The notes: generated by a model not told the origin, from the letters alone. 27,433 nucleotides of DNA from Alphaproteobacteria bacterium (GCA_005884465.1 VAZH01000001.1:1-27433); one strand, 5' to 3'; counted from the first letter of the stretch, positions 18,129 through 26,123 are shown. Numbers and translations: made by a program.

Positions 18129-19016
18129 TCATTTTCCCGCCAGCTCGCGGACGTGCTGGATGATCCCTGAAAAATCCACTCCGCCATGCCCCGCGGCATC
18201 GAACGCCTTGTAGATCTCCTGCGCGTGCTTGCCGAGCGGCGTGGCGGCACCGGCGGCCTTTGCCGCATCCTGCGCCAGCGTGAGGTCCTTCACCATCAAG
18301 GCCGAGGCAAATCCCGGCTTGTAGTCATTGTTCGCAGGCGATGTCGGCACCGGGCCCGGCACCGGACAATATGTCGTCAGCGACCAGCATTGTCCGGAAG
18401 AAGTCGAGGCGACATCGAACAGTGCCTGATGCGACAGGCCGAGCTTTTCGGCGAGCGCAAAGGCTTCGCTGACCGCGATCATGGAAACGCCCAGGATCAT
18501 GTTGTTGCAGATTTTCGCGGCCTGCCCCGCGCCCGCGCCGCCGCAATGTACGATATTCTTGCCCATCTTTTCCAGCACCGGTTTTGCTACGGCGAATGCC
18601 TTCGCTTCGCCGCCGCACATGAAGGTCAGCGTCGCCCCCTTGGCGCCACCGGTGCCGCCCGACACCGGCGCATCAACCGAGAGAACGCCGTGCTCGGAGG
18701 CCAGCGCATGGGCCTGCACCGCGCTTTCGACGTCGATGGTCGAACAATCGATGATCAGTGCGCCCTTGGTGATGGCGGGCAGTATCTCGGTCCACACCGA
18801 AAGCACATGCTTGCCGGCAGGCAGCATCGTAATCACGACGTCGGCGCCCTTGACCGCGCTAACCGCGCTGTCGGCGATCCCGGCACCGTCGGCCTTCGCC
18901 TGATTGCGCGAGGCTTCCACCAGATCGAAGCCCGTCACCTTCTCGCCGGCCTTGACCAAATTGGCGGCCATCGGCCCGCCCATGTTGCCGAGCCCGATGA
19001 ATGCGATGTTGGCCAT
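18129..19016 (-). CDS. mmsB: 3-hydroxyisobutyrate dehydrogenase
   Basis: It oxidises 3-hydroxyisobutyrate to methylmalonate semialdehyde with NAD+ in valine breakdown. The 295-residue protein has the N-terminal Rossmann motif GLGNMG (8-13), the substrate-binding DAPVSGG (115-121) and GAGQAAKICNNMILG (162-176) with catalytic Lys168 and Asn172, and the KDLTLAQDAA segment near the C-terminus. Length is exactly that of the family. A strong GGAGGG sits seven bases ahead of the ATG. It is the last gene of the operon, 25 bp after the hydrolase gene. Confidence 0.96.
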   Translation of the reverse strand: MANIAFIGLGNMGGPMAANLVKAGEKVTGFDLVEASRNQAKADGAGIADSAVSAVKGADVVITMLPAGKHVLSVWTEILPAITKGALIIDCSTIDVESAVQAHALASEHGVLSVDAPVSGGTGGAKGATLTFMCGGEAKAFAVAKPVLEKMGKNIVHCGGAGAGQAAKICNNMILGVSMIAVSEAFALAEKLGLSHQALFDVASTSSGQCWSLTTYCPVPGPVPTSPANNDYKPGFASALMVKDLTLAQDAAKAAGAATPLGKHAQEIYKAFDAAGHGGVDFSGIIQHVRELAGK

Positions 19017-19041
19017 GTCTAGTCCCTCCGCTCAGCAGTTC

Positions 19042-20136
19042 TTATTTTGCTCTGTCGAATATGAGTTCGTCGGCGCCGATTTCGGCGAAGTAAGGCGCGA
19101 CCATCTCGGGCGTGACATCCTCGATCCGCGGCGGCGACCAACGCGGATTGCGGTCCTTGTCGATCACTGCCGCGCGTATGCCTTCGCGAAAATCGTCGCT
19201 TCTGAACACTTCCAGCGCGGCGCGATATTCCCGGACCAAACATTCCTCCAGCGACGCCGACGCCCGCGCCAGCCGCAGCAGTTTTAAGGCGACCACCATG
19301 CCGCGTGGCGACTTCTCGTTCAACGTCTTCAGCGTCGCCTGCGGCAGTTCCGAACCATCCCGCTGCAGGGCTGCGACGATATCTTCGATTCCGTCATAGC
19401 CGAACCAGGCGTCGATACGCGGCTGAAGCGCGGCGACAGGTCCCGATGTCTCGCCGGTCGCAAAACGATCGATCGCGTTTTTGACGTCGGCAGAGCTTAC
19501 CCCTACGCGAAGATTGACGAGCGCCTCGCGCAGGGCGGCAAGTTGGGTGGAGGGGACGACCGCGTCCGCAAAACGGGCATAGATCGCGTCGGGGCCGTTC
19601 ATGGTCTGGCCGGTCAATCCGAAATAGGTACCGATCTCTCCCGGCGAGTGCGAGAGCAGCCAGGTGCCGCCGACATCGGGGAAGAAACCGAGACCGACCT
19701 CGGGCATCGCGAGTTTGGTCCGCTCGGTGACGACGCGATGCCGGCCATGCGCCGACAAACCGACGCCGCCGCCCATCACGATGCCATCCATGAAGGCGAC
19801 ATAAGGCTTCGGGAATTTGGCGATGCGCGCGTTGAGAATGTACTCCTCGCGCCACAGGATTTTGCCGAGATCGCCTTTCACCTTCGAGCTTTCATACAGC
19901 GCCCGGATGTCGCCGCCGGCGCAGAGGCCGCGATCGCCCGCGCCTTCCAGCAGGATCAGGCCGACCGCGGGGTCAGACTCGAATTCGTCGAGCGCCTTGT
20001 CGATGTCGCGAAACATCTCCAGCGTCACCGCATTGATCGTCTTCGGCCGGTTGAGGCGGATGACGCCGGCCGCGCCCTCGCGCCGCGCGATCAGGTCGGG
20101 TTCTTGACCCGCAACAGCGGCTCTCGAGGCCGTCAT
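19042..20136 (-). CDS. 3-hydroxyisobutyryl-CoA hydrolase (crotonase family)
   Basis: It releases 3-hydroxyisobutyrate from its CoA ester, the step between the hydratase and mmsB in valine degradation. The 364-residue crotonase-fold protein has the oxyanion-hole motif [12 protein letters not shown] (71-82) and MGGGVGLS (121-128), and the family-typical [18 protein letters not shown] (144-161) with Glu146 and Asp154 at the catalytic positions of HIBYL-CoA hydrolases. It is longer than simple enoyl-CoA hydratases, as expected. Its ATG overlaps the TGA of the acyl-CoA dehydrogenase gene by four bases (ATGA), indicating coupled translation. Confidence 0.93.
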   Translation of the reverse strand: MTASRAAVAGQEPDLIARREGAAGVIRLNRPKTINAVTLEMFRDIDKALDEFESDPAVGLILLEGAGDRGLCAGGDIRALYESSKVKGDLGKILWREEYILNARIAKFPKPYVAFMDGIVMGGGVGLSAHGRHRVVTERTKLAMPEVGLGFFPDVGGTWLLSHSPGEIGTYFGLTGQTMNGPDAIYARFADAVVPSTQLAALREALVNLRVGVSSADVKNAIDRFATGETSGPVAALQPRIDAWFGYDGIEDIVAALQRDGSELPQATLKTLNEKSPRGMVVALKLLRLARASASLEECLVREYRAALEVFRSDDFREGIRAAVIDKDRNPRWSPPRIEDVTPEMVAPYFAEIGADELIFDRAK

Positions 20137-21278
20137 CGCGTGCCCTCGATCAATTTGCGCGAAACGATCAGCCGCATGATTTCATTGGTGCCTTCGAGGA
20201 TTTGATGCACGCGCAGATCGCGCACGATTTTCTCGATGCCGTATTCGCTTAAGTAGCCGTAGCCGCCGTGCAATTGCAGCGCCTGATTGGCGACTTCGAA
20301 ACCGACGTCGGTGCCGAAGCGTTTTGCCATGGCGCACAGCATGGTGGCGTCGGCATCCTTGCGGTCGAGCGCCGCGGCCGCGCGCCACACGAAGGTTCTG
20401 GCGGCCTCCAGTTCGGTCGCCATGTCGGCAAGCCGAAACTGCAGCGCCTGGAATTCGTCGAGGCGCTTTCCGAACGCCTTGCGCTCCTTCATGTAGGTCA
20501 GCGACTTGTCGAGCGCGGATTGCGCGCCGCCCAGCGAACAGGCCGCGATATTGATGCGTCCGCCGTCGAGGCCCGCCATCGCGATCTTGAAGCCAATACC
20601 TTCGTCTCCCAGCCGGTTGGCAACGGGTACGCGCGCGTTCTCGAAAATCACCGCGCGGGTCGGTTGCGCATTCCAACCCATCTTGCGCTCATTGGCGCCG
20701 AGCAAAAGCCCGGGCGTGTCGCCCTCGATCACCAGCGTCGAGATGCCGCCGGGTCCGTCGCTGCCGGTACGCACCATCACCACGTAGACGTCGCCCTTGC
20801 CTGCGCCGGAAATGAACTGCTTCTGGCCGTTGAGCACATAATAGTCGCCATCGCGCACGGCGCGGGTGCGCAGCGCGGCCGCATCCGATCCGGAGCCCGG
20901 CTCGGTCAGGCAGTAGCTCGCCAGTAATTCCATGGTGCAGAGCTTTGGCAGCCATTTTTTTCGCTGCGTGTCATTGCCGAAGGCATCGATCATCCAGGAT
21001 GCCATATTGTGGATCGAGATGAATGCCGACACCGTCGGGCAGCCCTGCGCCAGCGCCTCAAAGATCAAAGCCGCATCGAAGCGCGTCAGCGCCGAACCGC
21101 CGACGTCATCGCGGATGTACACGCCGCCGATGCCGAGCTTGGCCGCCTCGCGCATCACATCGACCGGAAAATGCTTTTCCTCATCCCAGCGGATCGCATG
21201 CGGCGCGATTTTTTCCGCGGCGAAATCCCGCGCCATGTCGCGAACCGCAATCTGGTCCTCGTTGAGAGCGAATTGCAT
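20133..21278 (-). CDS. Acyl-CoA dehydrogenase, isobutyryl-CoA dehydrogenase-like
   Basis: The FAD enzyme oxidises an acyl-CoA to the 2-enoyl-CoA and passes electrons to ETF. The 381-residue protein has the FAD/substrate motif [11 protein letters not shown] (122-132), the QLHGGYGYL segment and the C-terminal catalytic base Glu362 in [10 protein letters not shown]. Its close resemblance to the ACAD8 type and its place between mmsA and the hydroxyisobutyryl-CoA hydrolase gene argue for isobutyryl-CoA to methacrylyl-CoA; a wider branched short-chain range is possible. It starts 38 bp after mmsA with a weak ribosome-binding site and overlaps the next gene by four bases. Confidence 0.93.
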   Translation of the reverse strand: MQFALNEDQIAVRDMARDFAAEKIAPHAIRWDEEKHFPVDVMREAAKLGIGGVYIRDDVGGSALTRFDAALIFEALAQGCPTVSAFISIHNMASWMIDAFGNDTQRKKWLPKLCTMELLASYCLTEPGSGSDAAALRTRAVRDGDYYVLNGQKQFISGAGKGDVYVVMVRTGSDGPGGISTLVIEGDTPGLLLGANERKMGWNAQPTRAVIFENARVPVANRLGDEGIGFKIAMAGLDGGRINIAACSLGGAQSALDKSLTYMKERKAFGKRLDEFQALQFRLADMATELEAARTFVWRAAAALDRKDADATMLCAMAKRFGTDVGFEVANQALQLHGGYGYLSEYGIEKIVRDLRVHQILEGTNEIMRLIVSRKLIEGTR

Positions 21279-21316
21279 CTCGTGCCCGCGCCTGTCTTAA
21301 GCGATCATGCGCATGC

Positions 21317-22813
21317 TCAATTCATCGTCGGAATAGAAAATTCCGCGCCTTCCTTGACGCCGGAGGGCCAGCGCGCGGTCACCGTCTTGGTCTTGGTATA
21401 GAAGCGGATCGAATCCGGCCCGTGCTGGTTGAGATCGCCGAAGCCGGATTTCTTCCAGCCACCGAAGGTGTAATAGGCGATCGGCACCGGGATCGGCACG
21501 TTGATGCCGACCATGCCGACATTGACCTTGGCGGCGAAATCGCGCGCCGCGTCGCCGTCGCGGGTAAAGATCGCAACGCCGTTGCCGAAGTCGTGATCCG
21601 ACGGCAGGCTCAAAGCCTCCTTGTAGTCGTGGGCGCGCACCACCGAGAGCACCGGACCGAAGATCTCCTCCTTGTAGATCCGCATGTCTTTTGTCACATT
21701 GTCGAACAGGCACCCGCCCATATAAAAACCGTTCTCGTAGCCCTGCATCTTGAAATTACGGCCGTCGACCGCGAGCGTGGCGCCTTCCTTGATGCCGATC
21801 TCGACATAATTCTTGACGCGATTAAGCGCCTCCCTGGTCACCAGCGGACCATAGTCCGCGGATGGATCGATCGAGGTGCCGATCTTTAAGGACTCGACGC
21901 GCGGAATCAGTTTCTCCATCAGCCGGTCGCCGGTGGTCTTGCCCACGGGCACCGCCACCGAAATCGCCATGCAGCGTTCGCCTGCCGAGCCATAGCCGGC
22001 GCCAATCAGTGCATCGACGGTCTGGTCCATATCGGCATCCGGCATGACGATGGCGTGGTTCTTGGCGCCGCCAAAACATTGCGCGCGTTTTCCGGTGGCG
22101 GCCGCACGCTCGTAGATATACTGCGCGATCGGCGAAGAACCGACAAAGCCGACGGCGCGAATATCCGGATCGTCGAGGATCGCGTCGACCGCTTCCTTGT
22201 CGCCATTGACAACGTTGAGGACGCCCGGCGGCAGGCCTGCCTCGATCATCAATTTCGCGAGTTCCATCGGCACGCCGGGATCGCGCTCCGACGGTTTCAG
22301 GATGAACGCATTGCCGCAGGCAATCGCGGGCGCGAATTTCCACATCGGGATCATCGCAGGGAAATTGAACGGGGTGATGCCGGCGACGACGCCCAACGGC
22401 TGGCGCATGGAATAGATGTCGATGCCTGGGCCGGCGCCCTCGGTATATTCGCCCTTCATCAGGTGCGGAATGCCGCAGGCAAACTCGACCACCTCCAGGC
22501 CACGCTGAATGTCGCCCTTGGCGTCGGGAACGGTCTTGCCATGCTCGCGTGCCAACAGATCGGCGAGCTTGTCGTAATCGCGCTGCGCCAGTTCAAGGAA
22601 CTTCATCATCACCCGCGCGCGGCGCTGTGGATTGGTGGCGCCCCATTCGGCTTGCGCCGCCTTGGCATTCTCGACCGCGGCGCGTACTTCCGTCTTGGAA
22701 GCCAGATCCAACTTGGCCTGGACGTCGCCGGTCATCGGCTCAAACACGTCCGCTGTCCGTCCCGAAGTACCCTTGACCTCACGGCCGCCGATAAAATGTC
22801 CGATGGTACGCAT
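21317..22813 (-). CDS. mmsA: Methylmalonate-semialdehyde dehydrogenase (CoA-acylating)
   Basis: It converts methylmalonate semialdehyde, CoA and NAD+ to propionyl-CoA, the last step of this valine route. The 498-residue ALDH-superfamily protein has GITPFNFP (145-152, oxyanion Asn150), FVGSS (223-227), catalytic Cys281 in GSAGERCMA, and FGGAKNH (247-253) where other ALDHs have the general-base Glu; that replacement is the mark of CoA-dependent MMSDHs. The start at 22813 has an excellent GGGAGGA five bases upstream. A frame open to 23086 adds only Arg-rich residues and is rejected. It is the first gene of the four-gene operon; a TATAAA at 22859-22854 on the minus strand is a possible -10 box. 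Confidence 0.96.
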   Translation of the reverse strand: MRTIGHFIGGREVKGTSGRTADVFEPMTGDVQAKLDLASKTEVRAAVENAKAAQAEWGATNPQRRARVMMKFLELAQRDYDKLADLLAREHGKTVPDAKGDIQRGLEVVEFACGIPHLMKGEYTEGAGPGIDIYSMRQPLGVVAGITPFNFPAMIPMWKFAPAIACGNAFILKPSERDPGVPMELAKLMIEAGLPPGVLNVVNGDKEAVDAILDDPDIRAVGFVGSSPIAQYIYERAAATGKRAQCFGGAKNHAIVMPDADMDQTVDALIGAGYGSAGERCMAISVAVPVGKTTGDRLMEKLIPRVESLKIGTSIDPSADYGPLVTREALNRVKNYVEIGIKEGATLAVDGRNFKMQGYENGFYMGGCLFDNVTKDMRIYKEEIFGPVLSVVRAHDYKEALSLPSDHDFGNGVAIFTRDGDAARDFAAKVNVGMVGINVPIPVPIAYYTFGGWKKSGFGDLNQHGPDSIRFYTKTKTVTARWPSGVKEGAEFSIPTMN

Positions 22814-22863
22814 GCGTTCCTCCCGAAGCCGGATTTTGCGGCATCTTGCAGTCTTTATAGCGT

Positions 22864-22921
22864 TTGGAAAGGGCCTCCTTGCGCAGCGCATTTGCGAAAA
22901 TGCGACCCTGCCCATTTCCAA
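22864..22921. promoter_or_regulatory. Nested palindrome between tetR and mmsA
   Basis: TTGGAAA (22864-22870) pairs with TTTCCAA (22915-22921), and inside it CGCATTT (22887-22893) pairs with AAATGCG (22898-22904) around GCGA. The structure lies 41 bp past the TetR stop and just upstream of the TATAAA box for mmsA. It could be an operator of the valine operon or a terminator of tetR; no T-run follows. Confidence 0.45.
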
Positions 22922-22961
22922 GGACATTCGACCGCTGTTGTAGGGAATTACCGCTTGCCGA

Positions 22962-23600
22962 TCAGTGCCGCGCTGACGCGGCGACCTTCCTGGTCGCGGA
23001 TTTCTTCGCCGCCCGCTTCGGCGCCGGCGCCCTATTGAGCACCGCCTCACGCCCGGCGCCAAGAATTTCCTCGGAAAACCCCCCACTGCCTGCGACGCGG
23101 GCCAGCACCATCGTCCCCATCATGGTCGCGATAACAGCCATCGCCTGCTTGCGCGCGGCCTTGCGGGGAAGGTCCGGAATCTGCGCGGCGATCGCATCGA
23201 TCATCTGCTCCAGCTTGGCCGCGAACGCCTTGCGGGTTCTGGGATTCTCGCGGGCGATTTCCGCAGCCAGTGTTGGAATCGCGCAGCCACGGCCAGGATC
23301 GTCGCGATGAACCGGGGTCAGATAAGACTCCACGATGGTCGCCAGCCGCTTTTCCGGCGGCGTCTGCTCGGCGAGCTTGCGCCAGTGCTCGGTCGATCGA
23401 TCCATCGCATGGCTGAAAGCCTCGATCACCAGCGCCTCGCGCGAATCGAAATGGGCGTAGAACCCGCCATGGGTAAGCCCGGCGTCCTTCATCAGGTCGG
23501 CGACGCCGATGCCATGCGCGCCCCTCTCGCGAAGCCGCATCGAGGCTTTCTTCACGATCCGCGCGCGGGTTTCCAGCTTGTGTTCCTTCGAGTAGCGCAT
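22962..23600 (-). CDS. TetR/AcrR family transcriptional regulator
   Basis: The 212-residue DNA-binding repressor-type protein has the TetR N-terminal domain: TRARIVKKASMRLRERGAHGIGVADLMKDAG then LTHGGFYAHFDSREALV, helix-turn-helix at about residues 28-52. The remainder is a helical ligand-binding domain, and the end is Lys/Ala-rich (APKRAAKKSATRKVAAS), an unusual basic tail. I place the start at 23600; an ATG at 23612 in frame would add four residues, and the open frame to 24020 would cross the divergent promoter. It is upstream of the valine operon on the same strand and divergent from the enoyl-CoA hydratase gene, so either could be its target; an acyl-CoA ligand is a guess. Confidence 0.9.
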   Translation of the reverse strand: MRYSKEHKLETRARIVKKASMRLRERGAHGIGVADLMKDAGLTHGGFYAHFDSREALVIEAFSHAMDRSTEHWRKLAEQTPPEKRLATIVESYLTPVHRDDPGRGCAIPTLAAEIARENPRTRKAFAAKLEQMIDAIAAQIPDLPRKAARKQAMAVIATMMGTMVLARVAGSGGFSEEILGAGREAVLNRAPAPKRAAKKSATRKVAASARH

Positions 23601-23614
23601 TACCGGTTCCATAA

Positions 23615-23640
23615 GATGTTTGCAGTCATATAATAACATC
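23615..23640. promoter_or_regulatory. Candidate TetR operator
   Basis: GATGTT (23615-23620) and AACATC (23635-23640) are exact reverse complements with 14 bases between them, of the size of TetR-family operators. On the minus strand the interval contains an AT-rich -10-like TTATATGA just upstream of tetR, so binding would fit autorepression. On the plus side a perfect TTGACA occurs at 23735-23740 ahead of the hydratase gene, but I see no matching -10. Confidence 0.4.
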
Positions 23641-23805
23641 GGTTGCTGCGAAAAGCTGCATTTTATTTCGTCAACCGCTGGCGGCCACGGCCGCGTCGGA
23701 TCATCAGGGACGACAGGGGAAAACTCCCGAGCCCTTGACAAGACGCTGCATTGGCCGGGAAGTGGCGCGATCCGCCCCAACGCACCCCCTAATTGCGAGA
23801 CCGTC

Positions 23806-24576
23806 ATGCAACTGCTCAATTCCCATTGCGGCGTCGATCGCGACCCTCGCGGTGTCGTTCGCTTGACGATCTGCAACGCCGGCTCGCTCAACATCCTCGG
23901 ATCCGCCGTCATCAACGATGCCCGCGAGGGGCTAGAGGTGCTCGGGGCGGACCGGCAGATTCGCGTGCTGGTCATCGCCGGGCAAAGCGAAAAAAGCATG
24001 ATCGGCGGCGCCGATATCAAGGAAATGGCAAAACTCGATCAGGCCTCCGCCGAGAAATTCATCACAGGCCTGCGCGATCTTTGCGAGGCCGTGCGTGCAT
24101 TTCCGGCGCCGGTGATCGCGCGGATGCCGGGCTGGTGCCTCGGCGGCGGCCTCGAGGTCGCAGCCGCCTGCGACTTCCGGGTTGCCGCGCACGACGCAAA
24201 ATTTGGGATGCCCGAGGTCAAAGTCGGCATTCCCTCGGTCATCCACGCGGCGTTGTTGCCGCGGCTGATCGGCTGGGGCCGCGCTCGCTGGCTGGTGATG
24301 ACGGCCGAGAATATCGACGCACCTACAGCCCTTGCCTGGGGGCTGATCGACGTGGTCGCCCCTGAGGGCGGCCTCGATGCCGCGGTCGAGCGCACGGTTA
24401 AAGCCCTGCTCGAATGCGGTCCGGAAGCGCTGCGTTCGCAGAAAGCCCTGCTCCGCCAATGGGAAGAGCTGCCGCTCAAGGAATCCGTCAACCTCAGCAT
24501 CGGCGTATTCGGGCGATCGTTCCTGACCGACGAACCGCGACGGCTGATGCAGGGCTTTATTGATCGCAAGCGGTAG
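23806..24576 (+). CDS. Enoyl-CoA hydratase/isomerase (crotonase family)
   Basis: The 256-residue protein has the crotonase oxyanion-hole motif MIGGADIKEM (65-74), CLGGGLEVAAACD (111-123) and FGMPEVKVGIPS (133-144); Glu117 and Glu137 occupy both catalytic positions of the hydratases. In place of the usual IPGAGGTQRL it reads IPSVIHAALLPRL, so it belongs to a distinct subgroup of uncertain substrate. Hydration of methacrylyl-CoA would fill the missing step of the neighbouring valine operon, but this is only inferred from position. I chose ATG 23806 because the conserved fold begins there; the open frame up to 23620 crosses the tetR promoter. The thiolase gene follows on the same strand. Confidence 0.88.
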   Translation: MQLLNSHCGVDRDPRGVVRLTICNAGSLNILGSAVINDAREGLEVLGADRQIRVLVIAGQSEKSMIGGADIKEMAKLDQASAEKFITGLRDLCEAVRAFPAPVIARMPGWCLGGGLEVAAACDFRVAAHDAKFGMPEVKVGIPSVIHAALLPRLIGWGRARWLVMTAENIDAPTALAWGLIDVVAPEGGLDAAVERTVKALLECGPEALRSQKALLRQWEELPLKESVNLSIGVFGRSFLTDEPRRLMQGFIDRKR

Positions 24577-24593
24577 TTTGAGCAGAAGAAGCC

Positions 24594-24691
24594 GTCATGC
24601 CCCGCGCATGCGGGGCATCCAGTACGCCGTGCCGTTTGTGGGAATCGAGACGGCTGCGTTCACTGGATCATCCGCTTTCGCGGATGATGAC
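24594..24691. repeat. Intergenic palindrome, family A copy 4 (divergent copy)
   Basis: GTCATGCCCCGC...GGGGCATCCAGT on the left pairs loosely with ACTGGATCATCCGC...GGATGATGAC on the right. Each arm folds by itself (CCCCGCATGCGGGG-like and ATCCGCTTTCGCGGAT). It starts 18 bases beyond the stop of the hydratase gene. Confidence 0.78.
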
Positions 24692-24692
24692 A

Positions 24693-24743
24693 GCTGTGGC
24701 AATTGGCACCCCGCTGGGCTGGCCGGCCAGCCCAGCTCACAGC
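24693..24743. repeat. Perfect 24-bp palindrome with an outer stem
   Basis: Bases 24713-24736 are an exact palindrome, GCTGGGCTGGCC followed directly by its reverse complement, and GCTGTG (24693-24698) pairs with CACAGC (24738-24743) around it. It starts right after family A copy 4 and ends about 20 bp before a candidate thiolase promoter. It could be a terminator-like stem or a dimer binding site. Confidence 0.7.
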
Positions 24744-24762
24744 AATTTATCCCCGCCCACCG

Positions 24763-24790
24763 TTGCAAATTCCGCGGCGCATCATATGAT
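24763..24790 (+). promoter_or_regulatory. Candidate sigma70 promoter of the thiolase gene
   Basis: TTGCAA (24763-24768), a 16-bp spacer and TATGAT (24785-24790) lie about 58 bp ahead of the ATG at 24848. The -10 box is part of the 10-bp palindrome ATCATATGAT (24781-24790), followed by ATATCAT, so an operator may overlap it. Confidence 0.45.
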
Positions 24791-24847
24791 GGATATCATG
24801 TAAATGTACCGCTCTCCCGCAGCGCGCAAAATTGAGGAACACCCGCC

Positions 24848-26044
24848 ATGGCCGCAGCTTCCGATCCCGTCGTCATCGTTTCCGCAGCAAGAACCCCGCT
24901 TGGCAGGTTTATGGGTGATCTTTCCCTTTTCAGCGCGCATAAGCTCGGTTCCCATGTGATCGGCGCCGCGCTCGAGCGGGCAAAATTGTCGCCCGAGCGG
25001 GTCGACGAGGTGTTCATGGGCTGCGTGCTGCCGGCCGGACAGGGCCAGGCGCCGGCACGGCAGGCCGCCCGCGGCGCCAAGCTGCCGGATGCGACGGGCG
25101 CCACCACCATCAACAAGGTCTGCGGTTCCGGCATGAAGGCAACCATGCTGGCGCATGACATCATCAACGCCGGCTCCGCCGCGATCGTTGTCTCCGGCGG
25201 CATGGAGAGCATGACCAATGCGCCCTATTTGCTGGCAAAAGCGCGCGCCGGCTATCGCGCCGGTCATGATCGGATTATCGACCACATGCTGATGGACGGC
25301 CTCGAAGACGCCTACGAGGTCGGCCGCTCGATGGGCGATTTCGGCGAAGCCACCGCCGAGGCCTATCAGTTCACCCGCAAGGATCAGGACGCCTACGCCA
25401 TGGAGACCCTGACGCGTGCGCGCAAGGCGGTGGAAGGCGGCGCGTTCAAGGCCGAAATCGTGCCGATCACCGTGACCGAAAAAGCCGGTCCACGGACGAT
25501 CGCCAATGACGAGATTCCGCTAAAGGTCGATCCCGCCAAAATTCCGGGATTGAAGCCGGCGTTCCGCGCCAACGGCACCATCACGCCGGCGGCTTCTTCG
25601 GCGAATGCCGACGGCGCCGCAGCGCTGATTCTTACGAAGCGATCGCTCGCCGATCGCGACGGCTTGTCTTATTTGGCCGAGATCAAGGGTCACGCCACCC
25701 ACAGCCAGGAACCGCAATGGTTCACCACCGCGCCGATCCCGGCGATCCGCAAGCTGCTCGACAAGGTCGGCTGGAGTGTCGGCGATGTCGATCTGTTCGA
25801 GATCAACGAGGCGTTTGCGGTGGTGGCGATGGCGGCGCAACGCGATCTTGGTATCCCCCGCGAGAAGCTGAACATCAACGGCGGCGCCTGCGCGCTCGGA
25901 CACCCGATCGGCGCCACCGGCGCCCGCCTGATCGTCACGCTGCTGCATGCGCTGGAGGCGCAGAACCTGAAGCGCGGGGTCGCGGCGCTGTGCATCGGCG
26001 GCGGTGAGGCCACCGCAATTGCAGTGGAGCGCGTCGTTCACTAA
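24848..26044 (+). CDS. Acetyl-CoA acetyltransferase (thiolase)
   Basis: It condenses two acetyl-CoA or cleaves 3-ketoacyl-CoA. The 398-residue protein has the acyl-accepting Cys92 in NKVCGSGMKA, GGMESMTNAPYLL, the His352 motif GGACALGHPIGATG and the second catalytic Cys382 in CIGGGEATA; these positions match biosynthetic-type thiolases such as PhaA within a few residues. GAGGA lies upstream of the ATG. Whether it serves polyhydroxyalkanoate synthesis, ketone-body use or beta-oxidation cannot be decided; the acyl-CoA degradation genes nearby favour catabolism. It is convergent with the carboxyltransferase gene. Confidence 0.94.
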   Translation: MAAASDPVVIVSAARTPLGRFMGDLSLFSAHKLGSHVIGAALERAKLSPERVDEVFMGCVLPAGQGQAPARQAARGAKLPDATGATTINKVCGSGMKATMLAHDIINAGSAAIVVSGGMESMTNAPYLLAKARAGYRAGHDRIIDHMLMDGLEDAYEVGRSMGDFGEATAEAYQFTRKDQDAYAMETLTRARKAVEGGAFKAEIVPITVTEKAGPRTIANDEIPLKVDPAKIPGLKPAFRANGTITPAASSANADGAAALILTKRSLADRDGLSYLAEIKGHATHSQEPQWFTTAPIPAIRKLLDKVGWSVGDVDLFEINEAFAVVAMAAQRDLGIPREKLNINGGACALGHPIGATGARLIVTLLHALEAQNLKRGVAALCIGGGEATAIAVERVVH

Positions 26045-26052
26045 CGCGAGTG

Positions 26053-26110
26053 GCGAATAGTGAGTAGCGAATAGCGAATAGGGATTTTCTATTTGCTACT
26101 CACCATTCGC
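26053..26110. repeat. Family E palindrome built on a GCGAATAG motif
   Basis: Arms 26053-26074 and 26089-26110 match at 20 of 22 positions around a 14-base loop. The left arm repeats the octamer GCGAATAG (26053 and 26067) and continues CGAATAG; the right flank adds CTATTCGC again. It lies between the convergent thiolase and carboxyltransferase genes and is a natural bidirectional terminator candidate. Confidence 0.8.
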
Positions 26111-26123
26111 TATTCGCTTCTTC

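Noticed and set aside
22814..23086. Longer N-terminus for mmsA
   Set aside because: The extension is Arg/Gly-rich, overlaps tetR, and the ATG at 22813 has the best ribosome-binding site in the window.
3760..26110. CRISPR array
   Set aside because: The repeats are dispersed, palindromic and of several families; there are no regularly spaced direct repeats and no cas genes.
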